Shown one piece after another: positions 54,959 to 62,325 of a stretch of 64,000 bases of DNA. The number at the start of each line of letters is the position of its first letter. The stretch's first letter is position 1. The position numbers were made by a program, and so were the translations under genes. The stretch lies in NCBI RefSeq assembly GCF_036250735.1, contig NZ_CP109430.1, forward strand, positions 434,001 to 498,000, given 5' to 3'. This DNA is from Streptosporangium sp. NBC_01495. GTDB lineage: Bacteria > Actinomycetota > Actinomycetes > Streptosporangiales > Streptosporangiaceae. The notes under the pieces are model-generated. The model ran no database searches and was not told the origin of the DNA. It saw only the letters and a program-made list of their open reading frames with translations.

Positions 54959-56299
54959 GAGAGGGCCACCCGTAATCCGGTGGACTATCAGGAAGCAATC
55001 GCCTCAATATTCACTTTAGCATCGTTTGTCTCATTCTCCGAGTCGGTCTTCCCGGTCTTCGCCCGGCATTCAGCGAGAATCTCCAGGCCCATGTAACGGC
55101 GCTGTTCGGTCCACTCGTCGTTCTGCTCGGCCAGCACCGCGCCGATCAGCCGGATGACCGCCTCCCGGCCAGGGAAGATGCCGACCACGTCGGTCCGCCT
55201 CCTGATCTCCTTGTTCAGCCGCTCCTGAGGATTGTTCGACCACACCTGCCGCCACACGGCCTTGGGAAAAGAGGTGAACGCCAGAATGTCGTCCCTGGCC
55301 TCGTCCAGATGCGCCGCGGCGGCCGGATACTTCGCCTCCAACGCCTCCACCACATGGCGGTGCTGGGCATGGACCGAGTCGCGATCGGGCTGCTCGAAGA
55401 CGGTGCGCAGCATCGTGGCCACCCACGGCTGCGCCGACTTCGCCACCCGGCACAGCAAATTTCGCGCGTAGTGCGCCCGGCACCTCTGCCACGACGCCCC
55501 CGGCAGCGTCGAGGCGATCGCGTCACGCAGCCCGGCGTGGCAGTCGGAGGTGACCATCTCCACCCCCGACAGGCCACGGGCGACCAGGCCACGCAGGAAC
55601 GCCAGCCAGCCGGCGCCGTCTTCTGACGCCACCACGTCCAGGCCGAGAATCTCCCGATACCCCTCGGCGTTGACGCCGGTGGCGACCAAGGCGTGCACGT
55701 TCACCGTCCGACCGCCCTCGCGGACCTTCTGAGTCAGTGCGTCGATCCAGACGAAGGTGTACGGGCCGGCGTCCAGCGGCCGGGAGCGGAACTGCTCCAC
55801 CAGGCCGTCCAGGTCGGCGGCCATCACCGAGACCTGCGACTTCGACAGCGAGGTGATGCCCATCGCCTCGGCGAGCCTCTCCACGCGCCGGGTCGAGACG
55901 CCCAGCAGGTAGGAGGTTGCCACCACCGAGGTGAGCGCCCGCTCGGCCCGGCGCCGCTTGTCCAGCAGGAAGTCCGGGAAGTAGGAGCCGGACCGCAGCC
56001 GGGGCACGGCCAGCTCGATCGACCCGGCCCGGGTGTCCCACGGCCGCATCCGGTAACCGTTGCGCGTGTTGGTGCGCTGGTCGCTGACCTCGCCATAGCC
56101 GGCACCGCAGAGCTGTTCGACCTCGGCGTCCATCATCCGCTGGGCGAACTCGCGGATCATCGTGCGCAGCAGGTCCGGGCTCGCCGCCGCGAGAGTGTCG
56201 TCGAAGTACTCTCCGGTAGCGGGCACAATGTCATTGACGGCCACTTCGTCCCCTTCGTGTTGTTCTGAGCGAATCGAAGGATTACGGAGTGGCCGTCTC
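54959..56299 (-). mobile_element. Complete IS256-family insertion sequence
   Basis: A 1341-bp element bounded by imperfect terminal inverted repeats. The left end begins GAGAGGGCCACCCGTAATCC (54959-54978). The right end, on the other strand, begins GAGACGGCCACTCCGTAATC (56299 inward). It contains one full-length transposase gene. The 8-9 bases outside the two ends (TGGTGTTT before, TTGTCACA after) are different, so the target-site duplication expected for this family is not present. Confidence 0.85.
54988..56244 (-). CDS. IS256-family transposase (Mutator-type DDE)
   Basis: A 418-residue full-length transposase. It has an N-terminal DNA-binding part (FAQRMMDAEVEQLCGAGYGE), the first Asp in YTFVWIDALTQKVREGG (about 167), the second in VEMVTSDCHAGLRDAI (about 233), the family-specific CRAHYARNLL (C-x2-H), and the Glu in NNPQERLNKEIRRRTDVVGI (about 345). 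Length is normal for the family (about 400-420). No frameshift or stop is seen, so the element may be active. Confidence 0.93.
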   Translation of the reverse strand: MAVNDIVPATGEYFDDTLAAASPDLLRTMIREFAQRMMDAEVEQLCGAGYGEVSDQRTNTRNGYRMRPWDTRAGSIELAVPRLRSGSYFPDFLLDKRRRAERALTSVVATSYLLGVSTRRVERLAEAMGITSLSKSQVSVMAADLDGLVEQFRSRPLDAGPYTFVWIDALTQKVREGGRTVNVHALVATGVNAEGYREILGLDVVASEDGAGWLAFLRGLVARGLSGVEMVTSDCHAGLRDAIASTLPGASWQRCRAHYARNLLCRVAKSAQPWVATMLRTVFEQPDRDSVHAQHRHVVEALEAKYPAAAAHLDEARDDILAFTSFPKAVWRQVWSNNPQERLNKEIRRRTDVVGIFPGREAVIRLIGAVLAEQNDEWTEQRRYMGLEILAECRAKTGKTDSENETNDAKVNIEAIAS

Positions 56300-56302
56300 T
56301 TG

Positions 56303-58243
56303 TCACATGGATCTCACCCACGCCAACGCCAGGGCTTGATCACCCGCACACCATCTCCCTGGACGTGAACGGATGGCCTTCGTCAGGGTCCGCGGATGGC
56401 CTTCGTTGAAGTAGGCGGCGTTGTAGAAGGCCGTCATGAGTTCCCGCAGGTTTCCGTGTGCGAGCAGCTCGTCGAGCCTGACTCGGGTGCCGACCTGTCC
56501 AGCGCTGCTTGGGGCGTCGTCGCGGAAGAATACCTGCTCGACCCGTCGTGCGAAGGCGGCGGGGCTCTCGTCCGGCGCCCGTAGGGTGAGCTCTGTGAGG
56601 ACGTCTCGCATCCTCCGCACCGCTGTGCGGGCCGCCTCCAAGGTCTGTGGATCATTGAAGTAGTGGGCGCCCAGCCGCTGCTCGAACCGTTCGACGTCGG
56701 CCGCCCATCGGGGATCGGTGAAGAACCCCTCGAAGGCGAACGGGACGCGGGACAGGGTGTGCGTGGCGCCCGCAGGGTTGGCGGGCGGGGGCGCGGTGTC
56801 CGCAGCCGGTCCGTGGTGGGCCGGCGAGGGGGACGCGACCGCGGTCTGGCCGGCGGATCGGTCCGGCCGCGAGCCGTGGTCAGGCGACCGTTCGGCCTGG
56901 CCGAGCGAGGTTTCATCGGCCGGTGTCTTCCCACGAGGCGGCGGCGCACCGCCTGACGCGTCCCGCTGAGGCGCTGGAGGGGCACCGCCGCCGGTCTTGT
57001 CCGGCCCGGCTGGTGCGCGGTGCGGCAGGGCCGGCTCCCCGGGCACCGTCGTACGAGGCGCACCTGGCGTGCCCGCGGACGCGGGGCGGCCCCGCTCCTC
57101 TGCCGGCGGCGCCGTCCTGGTGGCGCCGTGCTCGGAGCGCCCCGTCGCATACCCGGTGAAGTCGCGGTCCGGTACGGCATGCGTCCGGACGCTGCCCTGA
57201 CCGTCCGTACCTGAAGGGACAGACCGGTCCACTCCACCGCTCAAGGCAGTGTGGCCTTCCGCTTCGGGAGTCGCGTCGCCGCGTACGGCGACCCGGGCGT
57301 GGCCCTGTGCCGGATCGGGAACGATCGCACCGAAACCGGCAGGGGGTGGGACCGCGTCCTCCGGGCGGAGGCGCGGGGCGATCAGGTGCTGACCGTCGGC
57401 GCCCAGGGCGGCGGCGACCCCGCTCTTGAGGATCAGGTCCCAGTCCAGCGGGTGATCGTCCAACGTCAGGCTGATGGCGGTGGTCGCCGCCCCGGCGACG
57501 CCGTACTGCAACGCGTGCCCTGGCAGGGTACCCGTGAGATAAGCCAGCAGCTTCTCTCCCAGCGCCGCCTCCGCCCGCGACACTCCCGCCCGCAGCGCCG
57601 GCGTGGCCAGCCGGCCCAGGCCTCCGCCCAGCAGGCCGGTCAGTAACCCGTTGATCGCGCCGTCGCGTGCCATGGTCGCCAGTTGGCGCACGTCGATCTC
57701 ATCCCGCCGTCCCCCCTGCACCTGGGAGTACTGCGTCCCGAAATCCAGCGCCGCACCGAACCCGGCGAAGACGGCGATCAGGATCGCGGTGTACTTCGCG
57801 ATCTGCAGCACCGTCATCCGGGCGACCTGAAGGACCGACCTGAGCAACCAGGGCGCCTGCCAGATCACCACGGGCAACACCACCAGCAGGAACAACACGA
57901 CCAGAGTGATCATGCGCTCGGCGTACTGGATGGCGACGCCCACGCCGTTCAGCGCGATCGCCGCGTCGATCAGCTGCTTGACCAGGCCGGCCTGCCGGCC
58001 GCCCACCTTCTGCTCGACGTGCCTGACGAACGCCTCGTGGGCGGCGCCGTCCCATCGATCACCGATCAGCTTCGCCGTGCCGGCCTCCGCCGTAGTCCCG
58101 GCCACCACCCGGTGCGCCGCGACCACGCAGGCGTCGGCCATCCGGAAGCAGCCCTGCGCCTCCCCTTCCGGCCAGGCCATCCCGGTCACCCAGTCCACGT
58201 ACGGCCGCAGCGCCTCCGGCACCACACACCCGTCGAATTTCAC
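56303..58243 (-). CDS. Type VII-linked channel/pre-toxin protein, N-terminal part of the split toxin
   Basis: A 646-residue product. It starts with a WXG100-like helical domain as in CpnT-type toxins (PYVDWVTGMAWPEG, DRWDGAAHEAFVRHVEQKVGG). Membrane helices follow (LVVLFLLVVLPVVIW, ILIAVFAGFGAALDFG), then a glycine-rich helical region, a Pro/Gly/Ala linker (about 300-500) and a conserved pre-toxin module (FAFEGFFTDPRWAADVERFE to FYNAAYFNEGHP). It ends 4 bases before the IS in a non-homologous tail (RPGRWCAGDQALALAWVRSM) after a 23-bp direct duplication. It and the ART fragment across the IS look like halves of one toxin gene. ATG 58243 follows the EspC-like gene by 12 bases. Confidence 0.75.
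   Translation of the reverse strand: MKFDGCVVPEALRPYVDWVTGMAWPEGEAQGCFRMADACVVAAHRVVAGTTAEAGTAKLIGDRWDGAAHEAFVRHVEQKVGGRQAGLVKQLIDAAIALNGVGVAIQYAERMITLVVLFLLVVLPVVIWQAPWLLRSVLQVARMTVLQIAKYTAILIAVFAGFGAALDFGTQYSQVQGGRRDEIDVRQLATMARDGAINGLLTGLLGGGLGRLATPALRAGVSRAEAALGEKLLAYLTGTLPGHALQYGVAGAATTAISLTLDDHPLDWDLILKSGVAAALGADGQHLIAPRLRPEDAVPPPAGFGAIVPDPAQGHARVAVRGDATPEAEGHTALSGGVDRSVPSGTDGQGSVRTHAVPDRDFTGYATGRSEHGATRTAPPAEERGRPASAGTPGAPRTTVPGEPALPHRAPAGPDKTGGGAPPAPQRDASGGAPPPRGKTPADETSLGQAERSPDHGSRPDRSAGQTAVASPSPAHHGPAADTAPPPANPAGATHTLSRVPFAFEGFFTDPRWAADVERFEQRLGAHYFNDPQTLEAARTAVRRMRDVLTELTLRAPDESPAAFARRVEQVFFRDDAPSSAGQVGTRVRLDELLAHGNLRELMTAFYNAAYFNEGHPRTLTKAIRSRPGRWCAGDQALALAWVRSM
56370..56406 (-). 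repeat. 14-bp direct repeat, period 23, in the pre-toxin gene end
   Basis: CGGATGGCCTTCGT occurs at 56370-56383 and 56393-56406. Removing one 23-bp period would shift the frame and change the protein end, so this may be the frameshifting lesion. Confidence 0.55.
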
Positions 58244-58255
58244 CTCCGACCACTG

Positions 58256-58594
58256 TCAGATCGTCGGCGTAGGCGAGACGTCCATGTGGTCGTACCTCTT
58301 CCGCTCAGCGAGCTCGACCGACTGGTAGTTGGCCGCGGACGTGCTCAGGCCCTCACTCGTCCCGTCGAGCTCGGCAAGGTACGCGTCGAAGGCGGCGAAG
58401 ATCCTTTCCTCGATCCCGGGGAGTTGTCTGGCCAGCTCCACTCCGTACGCGTCGTGGCCCAGGGCGGCCCGATCCCGGTCGAAAGCCTGCCGGAGCGCCT
58501 CCTTGGCCTCCGCCACTCCGTCGCGGCGATCCCTGACGACCAAGCTCGCGCGCCGCAGTGCCTCCCACTCGGCGAAGTATCCATCCCGGGTCAT
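58256..58594 (-). CDS. Small WXG100/EspC-like type VII secretion partner
   Basis: A 112-residue helical protein. It has two amphipathic helices, with WEALRRASL near the start, and ends TSAANYQSVELAERKRYDH; YQSVE fits the YxxxD/E secretion signal used by ESX substrates. ATG 58594 overlaps the YbaB-like gene (ATGA). It lies just before the channel/pre-toxin gene, as expected for the heterodimer partner that takes it to the ESX apparatus. Confidence 0.7.
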   Translation of the reverse strand: MTRDGYFAEWEALRRASLVVRDRRDGVAEAKEALRQAFDRDRAALGHDAYGVELARQLPGIEERIFAAFDAYLAELDGTSEGLSTSAANYQSVELAERKRYDHMDVSPTPTI

Positions 58595-58968
58595 GCCCGA
58601 CCCGCTCGAGACACGAACGGCTCAAGAACCGCCCCCTTGCCGAGCAGCTCTTCGACCGGCACGTCGTCAGGGACCAAGGGTCCCATCAGCTCCTTCGTAC
58701 GAGCCGCCACGGCCGCGGTGGCCCGGTCGATCTGTGTCATGATCGCATGTGAGAGCTCCGCCGGGGACAGCTTGCGGTAGACCCTGGGGTTCAGCTCGAT
58801 GGCCCGCACTTCTCCGCGCGGTCCCGCCTTCACCGTGACCATTCCGTCGTCCGACCGCGCGGTGACCTCCAGGTCGGCGAGCGTGCCGTAGGCGTCCTTG
58901 ACTCGGCGCGCCTGCTGCTCGTACTCCGCGGTCAGCTCGTCAAGCATCAAACGGAACGGCTCCCCCAC
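58591..58968 (-). CDS. YbaB/EbfC-family nucleoid-associated-like protein
   Basis: About 125 residues. It has a central YbaB core: LADLEVTARSDDGMVTVKAG, PRGEVRAIELNPRVYRKLSP and AELSHAIMTQIDRATAAVA (about 30-85). The GTG 58968 or ATG 58947 start is uncertain; upstream codons lack homology. Such YbaB-like genes regularly open type VII toxin cassettes in actinomycetes, where their role is not known. The gene begins the minus-strand operon. Confidence 0.8.
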   Translation of the reverse strand: MGEPFRLMLDELTAEYEQQARRVKDAYGTLADLEVTARSDDGMVTVKAGPRGEVRAIELNPRVYRKLSPAELSHAIMTQIDRATAAVAARTKELMGPLVPDDVPVEELLGKGAVLEPFVSRAGRA

Positions 58969-59245
58969 GGTGATCCACCCCTCGTGTCGGGACTGCGGCC
59001 AGGGCAAAACTATTGAGTTCAAGTGACACGCATGTGGCCATCCGGCCACATGCGATCAACCTTTGAGTAACGTAAAGATCATCTGCCCGCACGGCCTGGG
59101 ACAGGCCGCGGCTCGGACGGCGACCCCTGAGCACACGGTAGGGCGAGAGATCCGCCGAGAGAGTGACGACGTCCACCGCGAAACCGCCCACCCGTTCTCC
59201 CTATCCCGGACGATATCCCGGACGATGACGACATCGGCGTGAGCC
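58969..59245. promoter_or_regulatory. Upstream region of the type VII toxin operon with a perfect dyad
   Basis: GCATGTGGCC (59030-59039) and GGCCACATGC (59044-59053) form a perfect 10-bp inverted repeat with a 4-nt loop. AT-richer sequence flanks it (CAAAACTATTGAGTTC and CAACCTTTGAGTAACG). The promoter of the YbaB-led operon is probably here. Confidence 0.5.
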
Positions 59246-59561
59246 CGAGCTGGCTGCGGCGGTCACCGCCGGGTACCTGCGCACAGGCGACCGACGCGTG
59301 CTGAGCCGGTACGACGGGGACGCGTTGCGGGCCCGGTTCCGAGGTCGGCTGTTGCTGCGCCGCGTGTTCGCCGGCATCCGGTCCCCTGCCGCGAGCGAGG
59401 CCGGGCAGCGACTGGTCCTCGCCGTCGCCGCGGTGAGCGTCGCCTGGTTACTCGGTACCGCAGCCGGGAGGCAGATCGCGACCGCCAGGGAGGCGGAACG
59501 CGCTCGGGTGCAGCTGCAGGTGGCGCGTGACGTGGTGATCCTCACCAGACGAGACAGCTAG
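59246..59561 (+). pseudogene. Relic of the FAD oxidoreductase gene fused to an unrelated membrane-helix tail
   Basis: 59246-59394 copies 8814-8962 of the FAD oxidoreductase gene with about seven base changes by eye (near 95% identity), keeping its reading frame (ELAAAVTAGYLRTGD to AGIRSPAA). After this the frame continues with 50 unrelated residues: a hydrophobic helix (RLVLAVAAVSVAWLLG) and a charged helix, ending at 59561. A GTG at 59298 could start an 87-residue fusion, but no clear RBS is seen. The stop codon overlaps the PucR gene stop on the other strand. It is most likely a decayed duplication. Confidence 0.65.
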
Positions 59562-61114
59562 GCATCCGGGAAGTCGGTCTGCCGGTCCAGGGTGACCCTG
59601 CAGGCCAGGTGCAGGGCGAGCCGGTCGTCGGGGTTGTGCAGGTCGACGGTGAGCAACTCCTCGATCCGGTGCAGCCGCGCCGCGACGGTGTTGCGGTGCA
59701 CGCCGAGAACCGCCGCGGTGTCGGCGGCCGATCCTCCGGCGTCGAGGTAGGCGGAGAGCGTGGCGACGAGCTCGCCCGGTTGCGCCTCCAGCGGTCTGAG
59801 CAGCCGGGTCGCGGTGGGGGCGAAGGTCTCGGTGCTCGCCCAGGCGACCAGGAGCTGGGCCAGGCCGAGACGGTCGATGTGCACCAGGCGGCCCGTCTGC
59901 GGTCGCCCGCGGGCGAGCCTGGCGGCGTCCCATGCCTCGGCGAGACTCCTGGTCAGCCCGCCCGCGTCGAGGTAGCCGCGGCCGACCCCGATCGCGCAGT
60001 CGAACCGGGTGGCGAGCCGGTGCCGGATCCGCTGGAGGGCGACGAGGAGGTCACGGCTGGTGTCCTGGCCCGGTTCGGTCCGGCTGGTCGTCCATGCCGA
60101 CCAGCCGTCACCGCGTTCCACCAGGGTGGCGTCGAGATGTTCCGCCGTGATGGCGGCGGCCACCGCGTCCGTGTGCCGCAGCAGGTCGACCTGTCCGAGG
60201 ACGGCGAGATGGAAGGCCACATGCCAGCCGTCCAGGCGCCAGCCGGCTTCGGCCGCGCGCCCCTGCGGGGTGCCGCCGTCCTCCAGCCTCCCCTCCAGGA
60301 GGTCGCCGAACAGGCCGGCGCGCAACCGGGCGTCGCGTTCCAGCACGACGCGGCGGGTCGCCTGCCAGTGCTGGACGGCGAGGGTCCCGGCCTGCAGCAC
60401 GTCGCGGGCACTGCGGGCCCAGGTGGTCGGCGCGTACCCGAGCGCGACCGCCATCCACAGGTCGACCGTCCCGCTCGTCGTGCCCGGTACGGGTACGGCG
60501 ACGGTCGTCCTGCCCCCCTCGATGAGGATCTGCGGCACCGCGGCGTGGGGGGTGAAATCGGCGGGCAGGCCGAAGGACGGCGTGATCGGCGCCCCGTCCG
60601 GGCCGAAGACCCCCACCGGCCGGTCCAGGATCCCGGTGAGCACCCGGGCCACGTCCTGCGGGCTCAGCAGGCCGCGGGTGAGCGCGCGGTGCGCGCGGCG
60701 CAGCCGGTCGGCCGCGTCCACGGCGGGAGCGTGCACCAGCGCCGTCGCCGCCCCCGCCCACCGCAGTGGCGCCGCGCCGATGCCCAGGACCGGCAGGCGC
60801 AGGTGCCGCGCGAGGCGGCCGCTGCTGTCCAGGAGTGTCTCGCCGGGCACCGTGACGGGGAGGGCGAGGGCCGCGGCCCCCTGGTCGTGCAGGCGGCGGA
60901 TCGTCACGTCCAGCCGCCAGCCGCTGAGGTACCCCGGGGGCAGGACCGGGCACACCGCGATCTCGTCGGTCCCGGCGAGTCCGGCCTCGGCTGGGTCGAT
61001 CAGCGTGATCCCGGTGACGGGACGATCCAGGTCCCCGTCTCCGGACAGCGGCGCGGCGGCGGCCAGCAGGGGGTGGCCGAGCAGCTCGCGCAGGGTCGGG
61101 GTGGCGTCCGTCAT
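59558..61114 (-). CDS. PucR-family transcriptional regulator
   Basis: A 518-residue protein. It has an N-terminal PucR ligand domain (TLRELLGHPLLAAAAPLSGD, GLAGTDEIAVCPVLPPGYL), a GGDEF-like central CdaR region (FDCAIGVGRGYLDAGGLTRS) and the C-terminal HTH (LSAYLDAGGSAADTAAVLGV, HRNTVAARLHRIEELL; about 465-500). ATG 61114 has GGGAG upstream and overlaps the small ORF stop (ATGA). It is the last gene of the DUF917 operon and probably senses its substrate. PucR proteins often control purine/hydantoin-type nitrogen compounds. Confidence 0.9.
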   Translation of the reverse strand: MTDATPTLRELLGHPLLAAAAPLSGDGDLDRPVTGITLIDPAEAGLAGTDEIAVCPVLPPGYLSGWRLDVTIRRLHDQGAAALALPVTVPGETLLDSSGRLARHLRLPVLGIGAAPLRWAGAATALVHAPAVDAADRLRRAHRALTRGLLSPQDVARVLTGILDRPVGVFGPDGAPITPSFGLPADFTPHAAVPQILIEGGRTTVAVPVPGTTSGTVDLWMAVALGYAPTTWARSARDVLQAGTLAVQHWQATRRVVLERDARLRAGLFGDLLEGRLEDGGTPQGRAAEAGWRLDGWHVAFHLAVLGQVDLLRHTDAVAAAITAEHLDATLVERGDGWSAWTTSRTEPGQDTSRDLLVALQRIRHRLATRFDCAIGVGRGYLDAGGLTRSLAEAWDAARLARGRPQTGRLVHIDRLGLAQLLVAWASTETFAPTATRLLRPLEAQPGELVATLSAYLDAGGSAADTAAVLGVHRNTVAARLHRIEELLTVDLHNPDDRLALHLACRVTLDRQTDFPDA

Positions 61115-61257
61115 GTCTCCCCCTTGAGCACGATCAGGACGATGGGTCCGGTGGTGGTGTCCGTTCTGTTTCCCTTGGGGGTGGCCGAGAGGGTGGTGTC
61201 CGTCCTGTCTCTCCTGGGGCCGGCCGAGAAGGCGGGCCCGGTGGTGATGTCCTTCAT
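61111..61257 (-). CDS. Small 48-residue ORF wedged between DUF917 and PucR genes
   Basis: The ATG overlaps the DUF917 stop (ATGA, 61254-61257) and the TGA overlaps the PucR ATG (ATGA, 61111-61114). Both joints have the same 4-base overlap used between other operon genes. The peptide is MKDITTGPAFSAGPRRDR, then two related stretches (RTDTTLSATPKGN, RTDTTTGPIVLIV) and ends LKGET. The DNA repeats with a period of about 50 bp. No family is recognised. It may be a real coupled small protein or a translated spacer that keeps ribosomes moving to PucR. Confidence 0.5.
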   Translation of the reverse strand: MKDITTGPAFSAGPRRDRTDTTLSATPKGNRTDTTTGPIVLIVLKGET

Positions 61258-62321
61258 GCCGGTTCCCCGGGTGGGACCGGCTCGATGTCCAGTCCGAAGG
61301 CGCGCGGAGCGACGGCGCCCACCACCTCGGGACGCCACCAGAACGGAGGCCCGGGAAGGTGCAGCGCGACGACCTCGGCACCGCCGCGCACCGTGTCGCA
61401 GGAGACGGGCAGCCCGCCGGCACGGTCGACGACACACAGGATGTCCGGGGTGGACGCCACGGGCCTGCCGTCGACGAGGGCGAGCAGATACTCGTTCTCC
61501 ATCTCCAGCCGGACGAGGCTGCCCCCTCGGTCCGCCCGGATGATCACCGAGCCGCGCCCGAACCCCGCCTCGGCCCGGTACCGGACCACCTCGACGACAC
61601 GGCCGGTGACCAGGACGCGGGCGCCGAGCGACGCCGCGACCTCGCGCGGGTCGGCGGTCCGGGTCCAGGCCGCGTGGTGGGCTCCGAGCCTCAGGGCCCG
61701 GCTGAGCGAGCCGAGGATGGTCAGGCGGTCCAGCGACGCCACCGGCAGCGGGCGCATCGCGATCGCCGCCCACCCGCCGAACTCGCTGAGCGCCGACCGC
61801 ACGATCCGCTCGGCGGCCGGGGCGGACAGGCGGTCCAGCACGAGCAGCCGGCCGCTGACGTCGCCGATGGCCAGCGGGGTGAGCGGCTCGCCGAGCGCGG
61901 CCACCGACATCTGGTCGAGGCGTGGCAGCGCCCGGCCCTGCAGGTCCGCGTCGACCACCGGAAGGCCCAGCTCGACGGCGGCGACGAAGACCACGATGCC
62001 GTTGATCCCGCCCGCCTCGATCGGGATCAGCCCGACCGGGTCGATCCCCGTCCGCTCCACGATCGCGGCGAGCACCGGCGCCCACTCCCCGCCGGAGGGC
62101 AGCCTCTCGGTGAACACCGACACCGCCCCGACGAGCCCGACCGGCACCACGTGGCCCCCGTCGAGCTCGTCGCGGCCCAGCAGCTCGATCCGGCCGGCCC
62201 CGAGGCTCCGCCGCAGCAGCCGGGCCGCCGTCTCGGTCTGCCCGCCGCCACCGGAACCGAGCAGCGTCACACCGCGTGCCAGGTGGTCGATGTCCGGTTC
62301 GCCGAGATAGCGGATAGGCAT
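61254..62321 (-). CDS. DUF917 (S-methyl-thiohydantoin desulfurase-like) protein
   Basis: A 355-residue protein. The DUF917 N-terminus is DIDHLARGVTLLGSGGGG (about 10-27), with VGLIPIEAGGINGIV (about 96), LPVVDADLQGRALPRLDQMS and the C-terminal PDILCVVDRAGGLPVS. The IEAGGxN and DADxxGRAxP motifs define the family, whose characterised members act on thiohydantoins. This copy diverges most from its neighbours. It starts 4 bases after the next DUF917 gene ends. Confidence 0.85.
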   Translation of the reverse strand: MPIRYLGEPDIDHLARGVTLLGSGGGGQTETAARLLRRSLGAGRIELLGRDELDGGHVVPVGLVGAVSVFTERLPSGGEWAPVLAAIVERTGIDPVGLIPIEAGGINGIVVFVAAVELGLPVVDADLQGRALPRLDQMSVAALGEPLTPLAIGDVSGRLLVLDRLSAPAAERIVRSALSEFGGWAAIAMRPLPVASLDRLTILGSLSRALRLGAHHAAWTRTADPREVAASLGARVLVTGRVVEVVRYRAEAGFGRGSVIIRADRGGSLVRLEMENEYLLALVDGRPVASTPDILCVVDRAGGLPVSCDTVRGGAEVVALHLPGPPFWWRPEVVGAVAPRAFGLDIEPVPPGEPA

Positions 62322-62325
62322 GTAC

